Shown here one piece after another: positions 32,566 through 45,901 of a DNA stretch of 64,000 nucleotides. The DNA comes from Helicoverpa zea (lineage: Eukaryota; Arthropoda; Insecta; Lepidoptera; Noctuidae): contig NC_061479.1 of the NCBI RefSeq assembly GCF_022581195.2, positions 7,068,001 through 7,132,000 of the forward strand, read 5' to 3'. The notes under the pieces were generated by a model. It saw only the letters and a list, made by a program, of their open reading frames with translations, did no database searches and was not told the origin of the DNA. Position 1 is the first letter of the stretch; each line of letters starts with the position of its first letter. The position numbers were made by a program, and so were the translations under genes.

Positions 32566-35518
32566 CAAACGGGAAAATTAAGGTTCATAGATAAAACAAA
32601 GAAAAAACTGCCAAGATTACTCAATAACTCTTTCAAACAGTTACAAAGATTACAGTTTTTATATGAAACATCAAAAGGTTCGGAGAAAGGGCAGAAAAAC
32701 GCGCAAAACACGATATAATTAATGACGGCGCGGCTGCTCATACTCTTGGCATAAACATACACACGACACTGATCTGTGCGCGATAGCATGCGCCGGACTC
32801 ACTGGAGATACACTCGGGAAAGATGGAAATATTTACATCTCTTTCATTTGTTAAAAACATGATGTATTATCAAAGGCAAAGGGTTTGTAATAATGGTTAT
32901 GAAGCGGCTGTTTTTTTGTCGTAGGTATGCAAAGTAGGTATACTTACTAAATCCCGTTATATTTTACATGCGTTTGTGTGTTTGTTTACCTTCTTTTTCT
33001 CGCATAAACGGCTGAACGGATTATGATGAATACCATAATATGGGGTAGTCTTGAAGACGACATGGTTATGATCTGTGGCTAGAATAGCAAGATGGCGTCG
33101 AACAGAGAGGTATGGAAGAAGAAAACATGATGCGTCTAACACAAATGAAATTGGGATAAGGGATAGAGGATGATGATGATACGATTAAAGCTATTACCTA
33201 GTAGTGACGCCTGAAGTGTGTACTAGTGTATTTACAAGTAGAGAACAATTAATCACACAATATACGCGACACTTGCTCCAGCCAACTCCGTTTAATTACT
33301 TTTACACGAGCTGCTCTAACTAATTATTAGAATGTCATCATGATTCATCTTGAAGAGTACCTTTTCAGAGCGTTCCATGCTTTCTTTCAGAGCTTTCTAG
33401 GGCTGAGGAGTTGTTCCTGGACTCAAAAGGCTCTAGACCAGATTCATTAGTGAGTAAGAGTTGACACTTCCATTTGCTGCACCATCGAGATATGTTACTA
33501 GCTTTCACCAACGGTTTCATCCGCGTCCCTTGGGAATACTCCGCACACCCTCCCATTTTTTTAAATAGACCAAAAATACAACTCCTTCCTTTGCAATTTG
33601 AAAATTTTAAAAAAGCTGTACAGTTCTCTAAAATGGAAATGAATTAGTCGCTCCAATCTAAGCTCCTAGTGTTTGCAGTATAATGCGAGCGCGCAAACCG
33701 TCAGATTGCTGACTCTAAAACGTATTTGATTGAATTTTGGTATTAAAAGTTACGAAAGGAGATATAAGACAAGAGACACATATTTCAGTAAAGTCAGTCG
33801 TATTCTTGTGTGAAAAGTTTCCCGTATGATAATAAAGTCGTTTTACATTACTGGTGCGTATATTTAGTTTAATGTCGAATGCGCGTGAGTGGGTTAATTG
33901 TCTGTGTGTAATGGCGCGGGCGGCGACGAAATAACTTTGTTGTGTTTCTCAATATAGCTACGTTGAGAGAAAGCTCGCTTTCTTGCAAAGTATAGTGAAA
34001 ATGGCAAATCTGTGCTGTGCTGTGGTTTCAGCGTAATACCATTAAAAAATTGTTTCTAATCGGAAAAGTAGTAGGTACCTAAGATTACGGCATTTTAGCA
34101 AACAAACTAGGTTTTCAGCTTTATAATATTAACCAGCGACCCGCTCCGCCTTCGTATGGGATAACAGTATTTCCCCACTATTTAATTTATGTTTTTATAC
34201 ATATAAACCTTCCTCTTTAATCACTCTATCTATTGAACTGCATGAAAATCGGTTGCGTAGTTTTGAAGATTTAAGTGTATAAAGGGACAGAAAAAGCTAC
34301 TTTTTTATACTATGTATGTAGTGACGTACTTTGGGTACTCTCTATGTGTCGACTCGACTGATGATGATGATTAAAATAATAAGTGTCAATTACAAACACG
34401 CCTGCCCAACCTTCTCAACTTCCTTCAGGTTTTCTTCGCAAATTGCATATAAACATGTATTTTCATACCCTCGTGACGATATGTACAAACATCTGTAGCT
34501 GCAGAATATGCAGTTTATTCTCGTGTCAGTATTTTATTTATTAATTCACGTCACAAATGTCGTAATGTATTTATAAGATGGCGCGGGAAACGTTTACCGC
34601 GCTCAACTATTTTAATTAAATAACATGTTGATAGTAAATGTCTGAAATTATCACTATTTTAGAAAGAGAAATGTGGAGCTTTTGATACTCATCTCTTTTC
34701 TACGAAGTTATGAGTAGAAATGGACGGCCGGATAATCAGACTTTTATATGTTCCATATTATTTTAAATTAGTCAAAAAAATCCCAAGCCAAGTTAACCAT
34801 GATAGGTTCTCTGATGCTCATTCTATGTTATGTTTTCTTTTCTGAAGTTCACTCGTATAAATCTCACAGAAACGCGAAAGTGTTTGGAGCAATTTTAACA
34901 AATATCAACACACACGTAGACCATATTCTGCATTTCAACAAAGGATACTTTTCATTACAATAATGTGCACATATCATAACAGAACTTTCAAAATAAGGAG
35001 TAGAAGACGTGTTGGAAGGTGCAAGAAACCGTAGCTTGGAACATCCGAGAGTAGACGAGTAGGTATTGCTAGCGTTGAAGAACTGTTTCGCTTGGCATCA
35101 ATGACGAAATATGACAAGACAAGATAGATAGGCAAACTTCTTGCACTGCAGAGCCACAAGAAGAAAAATAATAACACAATCGAACAGAACCACGGGGTAA
35201 TATTTGTTTACAAGTTACAAGCGCCATTGCTACCCGCGGACAGACAACCTGGCAAGCTCGGAGTGACGCCGCGACTATATATAAGTCGTTATTGATACCA
35301 AACAATGTGGCTTCTTCAGCCGCTGCTGAAAGATTCAGCGAATATGCGAGGTGAGCTCGCATTGAAAAGGAAAAGGTATTTTGTTCAATCATCACCTGTT
35401 TACAGATTCATGATCAGTTTGCAGGTCGTTGTCAATCGTTTGTTTGAGTTTTTATAAAGCTTTTAATTTATCTATTTTAAAGAGTTTAATTTCTATCCAT
35501 AAGGAATTAAGTAAACTT
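32566..35518. other. Intergenic with old LINE and repeat pieces
   Basis: No host gene. 33060..33178 ends '-ggatgatgatgatacg' after text like the 3' end of an RTE-type LINE. 34118..34330 is a dispersed repeat ('cagctttataatattaacc' to 'tttttatactatgtatg'). The rest is AT-rich; open frames there lack motifs. Confidence 0.4.
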
Positions 35519-35880
35519 ATTGACTGCCTCGTTGGTCTAGTGGTGGCAAGCGCGGCTGCTGTGCTCGAGGTCTCGGGTTCGATTCCCGGGTCGGGCCGAA
35601 ATCGCTTTGTGGGTTTTCTTAAACTTTCACAAAGCAGCCCGTAGTCTGGAAGTTGGTGATTGATTCACCCGTGCATCGGAGAGCACGTAAATGTCGGTCC
35701 TGCGCCTGAGCTCTCTCCGGTCGTGTTGGATTGCCGTCCCATCGGGTTATGAGAGTTAAGGAATAGTGAGTGCACCTGTGTCTGCGCAAATGCTCGTGCA
35801 CTATAATATGTCCTGCGCAGCCGGCTGATCTCCCTAAGTGAGAACAGCCGCCGTGGCCGAAATCGGCCGTGGACGTTTTA
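35519..35880 (+). mobile_element. Full-length SINE-B
   Basis: A tRNA-like head carries box A-like TGGTCTAGTGG and box B GGTTCGATTCC. The body follows with 'cccgtagtctggaagttgg', 'gtcccatcgggttatgag' and 'gtgcacctgtgtctgcgcaa', ending 'cgtggacgttttattatgg'. No clear TSD was seen. Fragments of this family are at 14805, 19940, 28475, 43225 and 48733. Confidence 0.8.
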
Positions 35881-35948
35881 TTATGGCTTGTGTTTAAACA
35901 CCACCCAAAAAAGTACCTATTTTACTACCAAAAAAATTCTAAACGGTT

Positions 35949-36632
35949 ACCAAAATGGATAAATGGTCACCAAATAACGTTTCCAAAAATATTATTAGGT
36001 AAAACCATTTTTTCGTATTATTGACTACTAAAAAAATATATGGACGCCTTTAAAATACACTTTAGACCAAATATTATATATTGTCACTACTTAGATGTTA
36101 CCAATTATGTAATACCATTACTCCTAATTTGGTCATTTTTGTTAGACTAAAAAAGCTAACGATCGCTAGAATATTTCCCAAATACCAATTAATATACTAG
36201 GGTTCCCAAACGTACGTCGCTTATTTATTGTTATATGAATTTGTGTGTAATTCAGTAGTAAAATGTAAGCACGAAACATGCAGCAAGCATGGCTTCTGTC
36301 ACGGCTCCGGCACTGCGGGGCTCCGGCGGTCCCATGCGAGCTTATCGTCGCAGATGGTTTTCACGCTCACCACCGCAGCTTCGGCTTGCTGGCCGGCTCA
36401 GCCGGCCAGCCTCAGCCGCGGCGGCGAGCCTTAAAAACTACCTGCGCCTCAGCTCGCAGGCCGCCTCGCCCCTCTGCGCCTACGCGGATTTGAATTGCAC
36501 TCTAGGGGTAGGGCAGACAAGACTACGTGAAGTCGGTTTTGCAGCGATTCGTTTTCGTCACTAACTTTGATTTTGGTAGTAATATTAATCTTTTAGTTGG
36601 ATAGAATTTGGTGACCATTAATCCATTTTGGG
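35949..36632. repeat. Inverted-repeat element with GC-rich core
   Basis: About 30-bp inverted arms: 'ggttaccaaaatggataaat' on the left pairs with 'ccattaatccattttggga' on the right. The outer ends are unclear. The core (36270..36540) is strikingly GC-rich and open in all three plus frames, but without recognisable protein motifs. Confidence 0.5.
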
Positions 36633-36861
36633 AACCAAAAATAATATTTGTGCAAGATTTGCGATTTTTCTGATGTTATTTTATTTTTTTTGGATCATAA
36701 TATTATATACTTTAGTGCCCTTTTAATAAAGTCAATTTATTTTTTTTGGAGTTGTTTATTTTATTTGGTGCCTCAGCTTAGAGTCTTAAAAATATTTTTG
36801 GTGATCGCCTAAATTATACCCTTTTATTATTTCCTAAAAAAATTCTGTAACTAAAATACGC
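36633..36861. other. AT-rich spacer between two elements
   Basis: Possibly the outer right part of the preceding element. No separate feature is evident. Confidence 0.35.
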
Positions 36862-36865
36862 AAGT

Positions 36866-38176
36866 GGGTGAATTTCCCGGGACCAAAAATTGCGTGGCAT
36901 CGATGAAATCGGTACTAAAAATCATTGTTATAATATTCTAATATTTTTTTCTAAGTAGGTGAAATAGTAATCTATGTGTAGCACTAAATATTTTGTTAAT
37001 AGGATTAATTGGTTCTCCAAAAAAAAAAAATAAACCTCAAAATCTTTCATTGCCGTGTTTGTCCACACGTCACCTTGATGTGTACTAGACCTTATTGATA
37101 AAAATGTATTAGTTATTTATATTAAAACCTATTTTTATTTGATTCGTGAATAGTTAAAGTATTATTACGGACTACATTTGTTGAAATATTTAAACAATAC
37201 AACAAATGGTAAATAAAAAATAGTTTGTCCCAGAACCACCATTCATCGCCATGTCCTAAACATATTTAAGAATATTCCTTTTTCTAACGGTTTGCGTCCC
37301 TCCCGCTGTGCGCTAAATGTTGCATATTAGTGGACATCAAGTGTTCGACGTGGAATGACATGTGCACGTGCCTGCGTTTTCGCGCCATAAATGCAAGTAT
37401 GCAATTTTTTTATCACTGGACATTTTTTCTATCATCGCCGTGGATAGGTCTTACTTCTGTTTGAATAAGTTTGTCCTCTTAATTGATCATTCGGTACAAT
37501 GCCATCTATCTTATGTTTATTTGTGACGTGTTAATTACTGTGAATTATTAACAGATTTTTAGTTTTTTGATGTTTTTGCCTTGATATTCATTGCCGTGCT
37601 CTCATTTCCGTGGTTTCCGTGGTCAAAATTTGCTATGGAAATGAAAAAAAATACACAGCAATGAAAAAATTTTCATTGCCATGCCTTGTAAAACAATTTC
37701 GTTTCATTGCCGTGGCCGCATGTTTCATTACCGTGACTTATGTTTTCATCGCCACGGCATCATTAAGAAAAAAAAACAATTTGTACTATATAGTCAACTA
37801 CAAAAAGATATTTCCACGTTCACCTCACTAAATGATAAACTTACACACACCACTTCAGGTTCAGGTTCACTTAGGTTGTTTTACTAGAGGAGTATTTAAG
37901 AAAAGAAAGAGAAAGATATGTCAAAACGATGGCTGCAGGAATAGTTTTCATTGCCATGGACGCATGTTTCATTGCCGTGCATGCATGTTTCACCGCCGTG
38001 GCATGAAAATTTTAGTCTTGTATATCTCGTTAGTTTTTTAAGCTATCTACTAGATATTAAGGAAGAATACATATCTTATCAAAAGCTTTAGTAAACACTA
38101 TTTTTTCTTGTTCTAAAGTTGAAGTATAAAAAATCCACGGAAATGAAGATTTTATTGGACCTGTTGAAATTCACCC
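36866..38176. mobile_element. TIR element with 'cattgccgtgg' minirepeats (tentative)
   Basis: The ends read GGGTGAATTTC (36866) and, reversed, GGGTGAATTTC (38176), flanked by AAGT on both sides (36862..36865 and 38177..38180). The interior holds many variants of 'tttcattgccgtgg' between about 37590 and 38005. No transposase. The short TIR keeps confidence moderate. Confidence 0.55.
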
Positions 38177-38224
38177 AAGTACATAATAAAGGATTCTAAA
38201 TGCAGTTTCTACAAATCATTCTCT

Positions 38225-38340
38225 TCATCATCTGCCTATCCTTTTCCCAACCATTTTGGGGTCGCCTTCCAGTCTAACTAGATGCAGCTGAGTACCAGTG
38301 TGCCACATGGAGTCTCTCAGTTACCTGTGCACCTAGACAA
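38225..38340 (-). repeat. SINE-A fragment
   Basis: 3' body, 'catcatctgcctatcctttt' through 'gagtaccagtgtgccacatg', then diverged. Confidence 0.75.
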
Positions 38341-40192
38341 GACTAGTGCACTTCGAAACATCATAATTGTATAATCAGTCTACTAACACATTAATATTTC
38401 ATCAATACTAAATCGATATTAGTCTCGCACGTCGATCGTAGCTCAGATTACTTGACACATTGCCACGGTAGATCAATACTAAATACTGCTAAAGGTCATT
38501 GTACTGATATATATAGGCCAAGCTATTTATATTACCTAGGTCAATATACAATACGGACTGAATTTTAAGCTGTTGACCTAGTAGCTAAAGAGATGGCAGG
38601 CATTTTTGAATATATAATAATTATCCTAATTTTATTTCTATGTTGTTGTTGTGATTTGTCCTTCTAGACTCCTCTATCTGCCGTCATCTCACAAGTAACA
38701 CTCCTTCTTACCATATCGGCACATCACACAATTCAGCCTTCGTTTGTTTGGTTATTTTCTTCCACTGTCAATCCACGTCTATGCCTAAAACCCTCCTCCC
38801 AACGCGACTTCCATTCCTCCGCATCCATACCATGACTGCCGGTTTCCACATAGCTTGTCTGTTACAGGTGCTACTTACAAACTTCCTCTTATGTGCTTAT
38901 TCCTTACTCTATCCATTCGCTTAACACCACATTTATGAAATGGACCTACTTTGAGGCAAGCTCAAACTTCTGAAAAGATTAAACTTGTGTAAAGTTCCCC
39001 AAGTCTGTAATTTAGTGTGGGGTATTTCAGGTTACCTTAATACCCTATTCAAAATATCTACCAGTTCTTCAGCTATATTTTTTGAACGCCAGCTTCCTAC
39101 TGCAACCATCGTCAGAAAACAATTTATTCTTCATTTGCCTAGTCGTTTTCCTAGTATGTTGGAGTCAGCTTCCAGTTTATAAATACAGTTCCAGTAAATA
39201 TAAATCTTATATACTGTGGCCAATTTTTTTCAGTCGATGTATGTGCTGTCAGCAGTTGTAATCGGCAGTTCGCTACGAACATGCAACTTTACTTTAAACA
39301 CGTTTTCACCAGTTATAGTGTATGCACACTCTTCATAACCGACAAACAACCTATTTGGGTAAAATTGTTTGTAAAACCGCTGCCTCCCCCGCAAAAACTG
39401 TCGAAGATCTACAAACATCCACAAAAAGTGCCGTTTCCCCGGAACTAAACATCAAAAGACACAAAACGACCTAAAAATCTTCACCTGAAATAATTTCCTG
39501 TAACTCTGAGTCATTTCCACAAACAAAGCATTTGAGAGTTCGTCCTAGATAATATAATTGTTTCCTGAAGGCTCCTGAAAGGTCATCGCCTTACGTTTCG
39601 ACACACAAACAGAAATAAATGCTGGATACGTTTCAATGCGCATGAGTTGCCGTTTTCAAATCTTAATTGTTTCAACAATAATAATGTATTGTTTTAGTCT
39701 TAACTTTGACAGTTGAAGCCAAGGAGATTGGCCAGGTAACTGGGTTACGGAGGTCAAGTAGGCAATCGCTCACACTGGTACTCAGCTGCATCCGATTAAA
39801 CTCGAAGCCGACCCCATACAGGAAAAACTTCTCCAAATACATAGAAAAAATCACAGGGGTCACCTACTTATTACCAATATGCTTTCGTTATCAAATATTG
39901 TAACAGTAAAATTCCTGTCCATAAGTGAATAACCCCATTTGGGTTTATAATCAATGTACATCAGGGAGATGTCACCCAATGACAGAGCGTCGAGTGCGAC
40001 GCAGTCCTTGGCAAGCAAAGGGCAATACATTGCCACGCGAACATTGCCAAACAGACGGGGATTAGCGGGGGATATTATTCAGAATGTTTCTTTGTATTTT
40101 TGGGGATACAAAGTCCTTTTTTCTGCTCTTGTGTAGTACCTATATATTGCTTGAATTTTTACTCATAATCAGGTCAATAAGAACATTATCTC
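38341..40192. other. Intergenic with two SINE-A scraps
   Basis: Scraps lie at 39131..39178 (minus) and about 39725..39835 (plus, 'ggtactcagctgcatccgat'). No gene recognised. Confidence 0.45.
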
Positions 40193-40400
40193 CCTAGCCT
40201 ATTCCCAACTAAGTATGTTGCGATTGGATTCCAGTCTTAAACGAATGCAGCTGAGTTTTAGTTTCTAGTGTGACATATAAAGCGGCTCATCTATAATCTT
40301 CAACCCCCAACAAACAAGTTTCTGACTAATGCGTAACCACTGCCGGACATATTCAAATGATAGTCAGGACGCAACAGTTTAAATTGTCTTCAGCTATAAG
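40193..40400 (-). repeat. Old SINE-A copy
   Basis: A highly diverged body, still showing 'ctagcctattcccaacta', 'gaatgcagctgagttt' and 'aaccactgccggacatattc' in order. Confidence 0.6.
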
Positions 40401-40464
40401 CTACTCGTCATAACTCATCACATCCATAACCGATTGCGCCAAGCATTACAGTTTACCTTGTGAT

Positions 40465-41602
40465 CATGGGCGTAGCCACACTGGGGCAAGCTGGGGCACT
40501 TGCCCCACCCTGGGCCCTGGCTCTGACCAATAAGGTGTCTGATTAAACAATGTTTTTTTTTACTAACTCTAACTAACAACATCAACAATCATATTATGTA
40601 CTATCCGTGTTTATTGCACAAAAAAATTGTCGACTTTTAAAAGAGCGCGATCAAAACAAAATACACGCTCGAGTTCCCGAACGTGCGCGGTGCGCGCGTC
40701 ATTTGAAAGCGAGCCGTATTCCCTAAAAGAATAGGTGCTATGTGGCGTACCGAGCCGCACCGTCCATCTAATCCAAAAAATAATGCATTGAAGGAGATGG
40801 AACTGGTAGATGTGATCAAAATTTCGGAAATGCAATTTTATCCTAATGTAAAAACCGCGCTCGCTATTTTGCTTGCCCAGCCTGGAACGACCTGTACAAT
40901 AGAACGATCGTTTAGCACGGTGGTCCGCGGACCATTGGTTAGCTGCGCGACGTTGCTATACGTTAGGTACCTAACTTTATATTTATCGACATATCTATGC
41001 GAGCGAGGGGGTTTTCGTATGGAAGTAAATCGGGTGTGTCGTACCTAGTCCCCGCATTCATGAAAATGGGCGACATTTTACGTAGTTTTTGGTTTTAAGT
41101 CTTAAAAAATAATTAAAATTTCCCGCTCGCTTCGCTCGCGTATTCAGAAACTATATTCTTTTTGTATTTGTCAAAAAACAAAAAGTTAAGTACGTTTGGG
41201 CTAAATTTTACGTAATATTTGGTTTAAATACAAATTTTAAAATTTTCGCTCTCGCTTCGCTCGCGTATTCAGAAACTATATGCCCTTATTTTTGCATTTG
41301 TCAACAAACAAAAAGCTAAGTACGTTTGGGCTAAATTTTACGTAATATTTGGTTTAAGTCCGAAAAAAATGTCGCGCTCGCTTCGCTCGCGTATTCAGAA
41401 ACTATATGCCCTTGCTTTTGGCTTTTGTCCTGTGTGTGATTTGTTTATTTTCTGTACCTGAAAATATAAACCTCTCAAATTAAGAGATTAACAAGTTTGA
41501 GATTAACGGCTCAAGATACAAAAAATCGGAGGGCCCCCGCCCTCCCCCGGGGGATAGGTTGACTGCTGCCCCACCCTGAGCCCAAAGCTGGCTACGCCCA
41601 TG
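40465..41602. mobile_element. hAT element 3 (1138 bp) with transposase remnant
   Basis: Termini CATGGGCGTAGCCA and TGGCTACGCCCATG, with the 8-bp target duplication cttgtgat (40457..40464 and 41603..41610). The interior contains a hAT dimerisation-domain remnant and three 'gctcgcttcgctcgcg' units (ends near 41140, 41265 and 41391). It is a deletion derivative, not autonomous. Confidence 0.9.
40740..40920 (+). pseudogene. hAT C-terminal dimerisation domain remnant
   Basis: The frame encodes MQFYPNVKTALAILLAQPGT then TCTIERSFST, the hallmark of the hAT C-terminal domain. Homology breaks off right after ERSFST at the 'gtggtccgcggacc' segment shared with hAT element 2, marking the deletion junction. 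Confidence 0.7.
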
Positions 41603-41610
41603 CTTGTGAT

Positions 41611-42567
41611 CAATTCGATTAGCACGTGAGGTTGTGACTTAGCGACGACCCAGTAGACACTAATAAAGATAACATATGTTCACGCTGCCTCTCTTTACAT
41701 TGAGACTTCTGCTTAGCTGTGCGATAATAGATAAGCTGATGAAAGACTCAAGATTTGCTTGTAGGTACAGATCACCTACCAAGATATCCCAGTGTCCTGG
41801 AAAGTCACATATTGTGTAATTGCCCCATCAGACACAAAGCGTTACCGAGTAATAGTTGCATCTATTTTGAATACTCGTTCACGATCTAAACATTAGATTT
41901 GGCACGAGCACAATTTTGACGATATTCGTTAGGATAGAAATATCGTAATTTTTTCTCATAATTGTGTTCTTTTTACTGAGGTATTTCTTCGATGCACTGC
42001 TAAATACCAGCACATGTAGGCAATGTCTCTAAAATTCTGCCTAAGACAGGTGCAAAACTAAGATCAATTTATTTCTGCATTTAGACGGCCTCGAAATATT
42101 TTTAAAATTATCGTTCTGTATTTAGTTACACGAAAAGTTGACTCAAAGGCAATGTAGTATAGGGACTTCTTTCTTTCAGATATAATATTTTTGTAACACG
42201 CTTCCAAAAATACTATATACTAGTCATAGATCTCCAAAATCTCGTAGAATTTTCCCAAAATCACCTGTAAAAATTCCACATTTAGGAGCAAAGATCTCCA
42301 AAACATAGGTCATTCGATCCCACTCGCGTATGTGTGACAATGCCCCCTGTCGGCCACCTACTGAGACGCGTCGCGTCGTGCCAACGAGCAGACACAACTA
42401 ACATCGAGGTGATATTTCCTGTATTCTGTGTAATGATGCTGCAAAATGGCCTATTTGGCTGGGTGATGCAAATGCGTTTTTTCTGCGGAAATAGGTTAAA
42501 TGGGATTTTTGGAAAAGGTCGTGAGTTTGAAGAAATTCTTGGGATACATTGAGTATATCAATACATT
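41611..42567. other. Intergenic, nothing recognised
   Basis: No exon or repeat recognised. Confidence 0.4.
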
Positions 42568-42680
42568 CACAAAGTAACTGGGTTGAGGAGATCAGGTGGG
42601 TAGTCGCTCCATGTGACACACTGCTTTTAGTTGCACCTGGTTAGACTGGAACCGATCTTAACATTGTTAAACAGGCTAAG
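42568..42680 (+). repeat. Diverged SINE-A fragment
   Basis: 'aactgggttgaggagatcag' then 'gttagactggaaccgatctt'. Several substitutions mark it as old. Confidence 0.65.
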
Positions 42681-43224
42681 GATGACGCTTTACAAGCTGC
42701 GTTTAAACCAAAAGAACAAGAAATGAAAGCAGAACGAGAATACTATTTTAAAGCATTTTAAGTATTGTTTCCTTATCAAATAGTTTTAATGTAAACGCTG
42801 AGCATTCTAGAATCGTTCGTCTAGAGTGCCAAAGTTATTTGACGGGAGCTATGTTCTATTCTATTCTATGTGCTCCAACGATTGACTGTTCTGAAAAAAA
42901 CATGTATCTTTGCTTACCCCGATTGGCAGCAGATTGGCAGATTTAGGAAATATAAGTGCCATGACAGTCAAACGCCTATCAGAAAACGTTAGCATATTTC
43001 AAATACAACTTCAGCATGTAATTGTATTGGCGCCAAGTGAATTAAAAATATACGTTTTCTTCCACTGTCGTGGGCGGAGACATATCTCTATCAAAAACTG
43101 TTCAATTATTTACTAGAGCATTCCAAATTTTTTTTTTCAAATTCTTTGAAATGAGTTTAGAATAAGTACAGTTTTCTTCTAAAACTTTGTTGCTCTGGTA
43201 GCCAATTTCAGAGCTCCATCGTTA
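42681..43224. other. Intergenic, nothing recognised
   Basis: No feature evident. Confidence 0.4.
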
Positions 43225-43410
43225 AAGTAAGCAGTAGTCGGTCCTGCATGTGATCACTCTCCGGTGGTGTCGGATTGTCATCCCATCGCGCTATGAGAGT
43301 GAAGGAATAGTGAGTGCACCTGTGTCCAAGCAAATATGCGTGCACTATAATATGTCCTGCGCAGCGCAGCTGATCTCCTTAGAGAACAGCTACCGTGGCT
43401 GATCATCATT
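43225..43410 (+). repeat. SINE-B fragment
   Basis: 'gtgtcggattgtcatcccat', 'gtgagtgcacctgtgtcc' and 'gtcctgcgcagcgcagctg' in SINE-B order; headless. Confidence 0.75.
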
Positions 43411-45261
43411 GTGCTAGTAGATTGCAAATATTTGGTAAATTATTCATGTTTCTATGTTTTTCAGTTGAATGGCTTACAGGTCAGCCACCTCATAGTTCAG
43501 TGGGAGGAATGGTCAAATCGTTTCCTTTCTATCTGTGCTGTTTATAAATTGGTTTCCTGCATGAGATCGCTGTGCTAGAATGATATTTACACAATATAAT
43601 TAACACCTTGAATATATCAAACCAACATATCCCTACTGTTAATATAAATGCGAAAGCAACTCGGTCTCTCTGTCAAGCTTTGAAAACCAAACCTAGTGAG
43701 GACAAAGTCTAGAGCCTGAGAAAGTTCAAAGGAAAGGTAAGAGAACCTTTATTCGGCTTAAGGAAGTAGTTCCCTCGGGATATGGGTAAAAGCTACACGC
43801 TTAATTAATTATAAAGTTTTCTTTTAACTAAAGACTAGGTATATCAGGTTTTTTTTCACAAATAAATCAATTGACCTATAACGCGGACGTTTCCTGCTAA
43901 TTTTACTATATTTCTGAACGTCAAAACGTGAAATAAATAAAAAAACTCGAAGGCACACATTGATAGAATGAGTATATAAATCATTTTCTCTTTCCGCGAA
44001 CAAGATAAATGATTCGACAGCTTTTCAAAACCAATAAAAAGCAGCACATTTTATATTGTAACCTCAAAACTGTTTGCGTAATTTACATTAACTTTTCCCG
44101 CGTATTCTGGTCGATCTAAGATGGCGTCGTGAAGGTCAATGTCAAGTCATGTACGTTTGAGTTACGAATAGTCTATATTTTTAGGGTTGTCTGTGGTTTT
44201 AGACAACCGACATTATTCTGGGAAAATAGTAAACGATTGAGATGAGATTTTTAATGCATTTTTGTGGATGAAAACTGCTTTTAAAGTTTATTGTGGAGGG
44301 GTTTGTATTTTAGTATTTTCAGTGTAGTAATTTACTTTTTAATGATCTTTCAATGTGTGTTTTCCTCTCAAAATATTTACTCTCTTTCTTCAATTAGTTA
44401 CGAGTTCATTTAAACACTCAGAAGCCCAGTTTGTCTCTCTAGAAGTGGGTCCCATCAAGTTTCTACGAAGCATGAAGACAAACTTCATAGGTCCTAGTAG
44501 GTAGACTATGGAAACACTGGACAGATTATGTAAAGGGCATCCTCAAGTAGCCTGGATGTTACCTACCTACAACCTACTTAGATCTACGATTCATAGGTAC
44601 TTATGTACTTACAGACATAGGCCTATGGACAATTATTTTCCTGCCTACCTAAAGTTTAAAAGATTTTTCGCTTTTTGCCAGCCCTAGTCGAGTACGAAAC
44701 ACATATTAGTCTCCCTGATTTATTCGCTTCTCCGTGTTAAAAACGTTTAAAAATATAATGATGATTATTGTTTTTATGAACATTTTCCTGCGACACTTCG
44801 TATATTTCTTTATTTTCGCCTAGTTTCCTGTTGACATAACCTAGCTGCCATCTTGGATTTAGGCTTAGAGCATTTTACCAACCAGGTACGTCATTGAAGT
44901 GGCTTTCTCTATGCAAAAACTATGACATCGTCCCTCATACATACGTGTACGTCAAGTTTATGCTTGTGTTAGTCAATTTCGTCGTGTGTGTGCGTGAAAA
45001 TGCATGAGTGAACTATCACTATGTGTCACTCGCGCGTCGATTGGCAGACTTGGCATGGAGATTGTGTTCATGGCGACTCCGGTGGTTCAATGCTCTTAGA
45101 TTTTAGTTTATAAATTGATTTGATGACATATTTTCCCTTTCGTTTAGGAATTTTTATTTTCATTCCACGTGGAAAGTATTTTTATTTGCTCTGGCGAATT
45201 TAGATTAATTTTATGTCTGTTATGTAACTTCTTAATTATTTGTCACTATGACATACTGAAG
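43411..45261. other. Intergenic, nothing recognised
   Basis: 43640..43800 has a dispersed-repeat look ('ataaatgcgaaagcaactc', also near 49315). Otherwise AT-rich with no convincing exon. Confidence 0.4.
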
Positions 45262-45362
45262 GTCAGATAGGCAGTCGCTCCATGTGACACACTGGTACTC
45301 AGCTGTATCTGGTGAGACTGGAAGCCGACTCCTAGATATTTGGGAAGAGGCTAGGCAGATCT
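45262..45362 (+). repeat. SINE-A fragment
   Basis: 'ggtcagataggcagtcgctc' to 'gaagaggctaggcagatc'. Confidence 0.75.
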
Positions 45363-45893
45363 TCATTTTCATAATATTCTTTGATCTAACTTCAGCTGCT
45401 ACTATTAGGTATAATAAACAGCTACTATTAGGTAATAATTAGGTATAAACAATAGTATATAAACAGTCGCACAGTCAGACGAGCCCTTTAGTTATACATA
45501 GCAACACCGTCACGTGTATTCTAACGTGGTTCGAACGAAACTTTCGCGTCTTTCAACTCACGCGCCGACGTGGGAGGCAAATCTATTAGGTTACGTATTA
45601 AACAAGAAACATCTAACACAGATACAATATACACGTACGTATAGTACCGATGACATTCCCACTGTTGGGCTTCACACTTCTGTCAAAGTTGACATGACAG
45701 CTGTCAAAATTTTGAGAGTACCGAAATATTTCTATATTATGGGCTCCAGCCAGTTGTACGCAAAAAAGCTTCATGGCATTATCTAAACACATCGATTTAT
45801 TTTTTTCGACTTTTTTCTTCTTATTTATTTACTATTATAAACTAATGGTTTGATTCTTTTTACAATCAGCACTTTGGACCCCCTAAAAACGCC
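45363..45893. other. Intergenic, nothing recognised
   Basis: A short local duplication 'cagctactattaggta' occurs near 45396 and 45420. The open frame 45514..45786 lacks motifs. Confidence 0.4.
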
Positions 45894-45901
45894 GTAACTT
45901 C

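Noticed and set aside
35519..35595. tRNA-like sequence with boxes A and B
   Set aside because: It runs straight into the SINE-B body, so it is a SINE head, not a tRNA gene.
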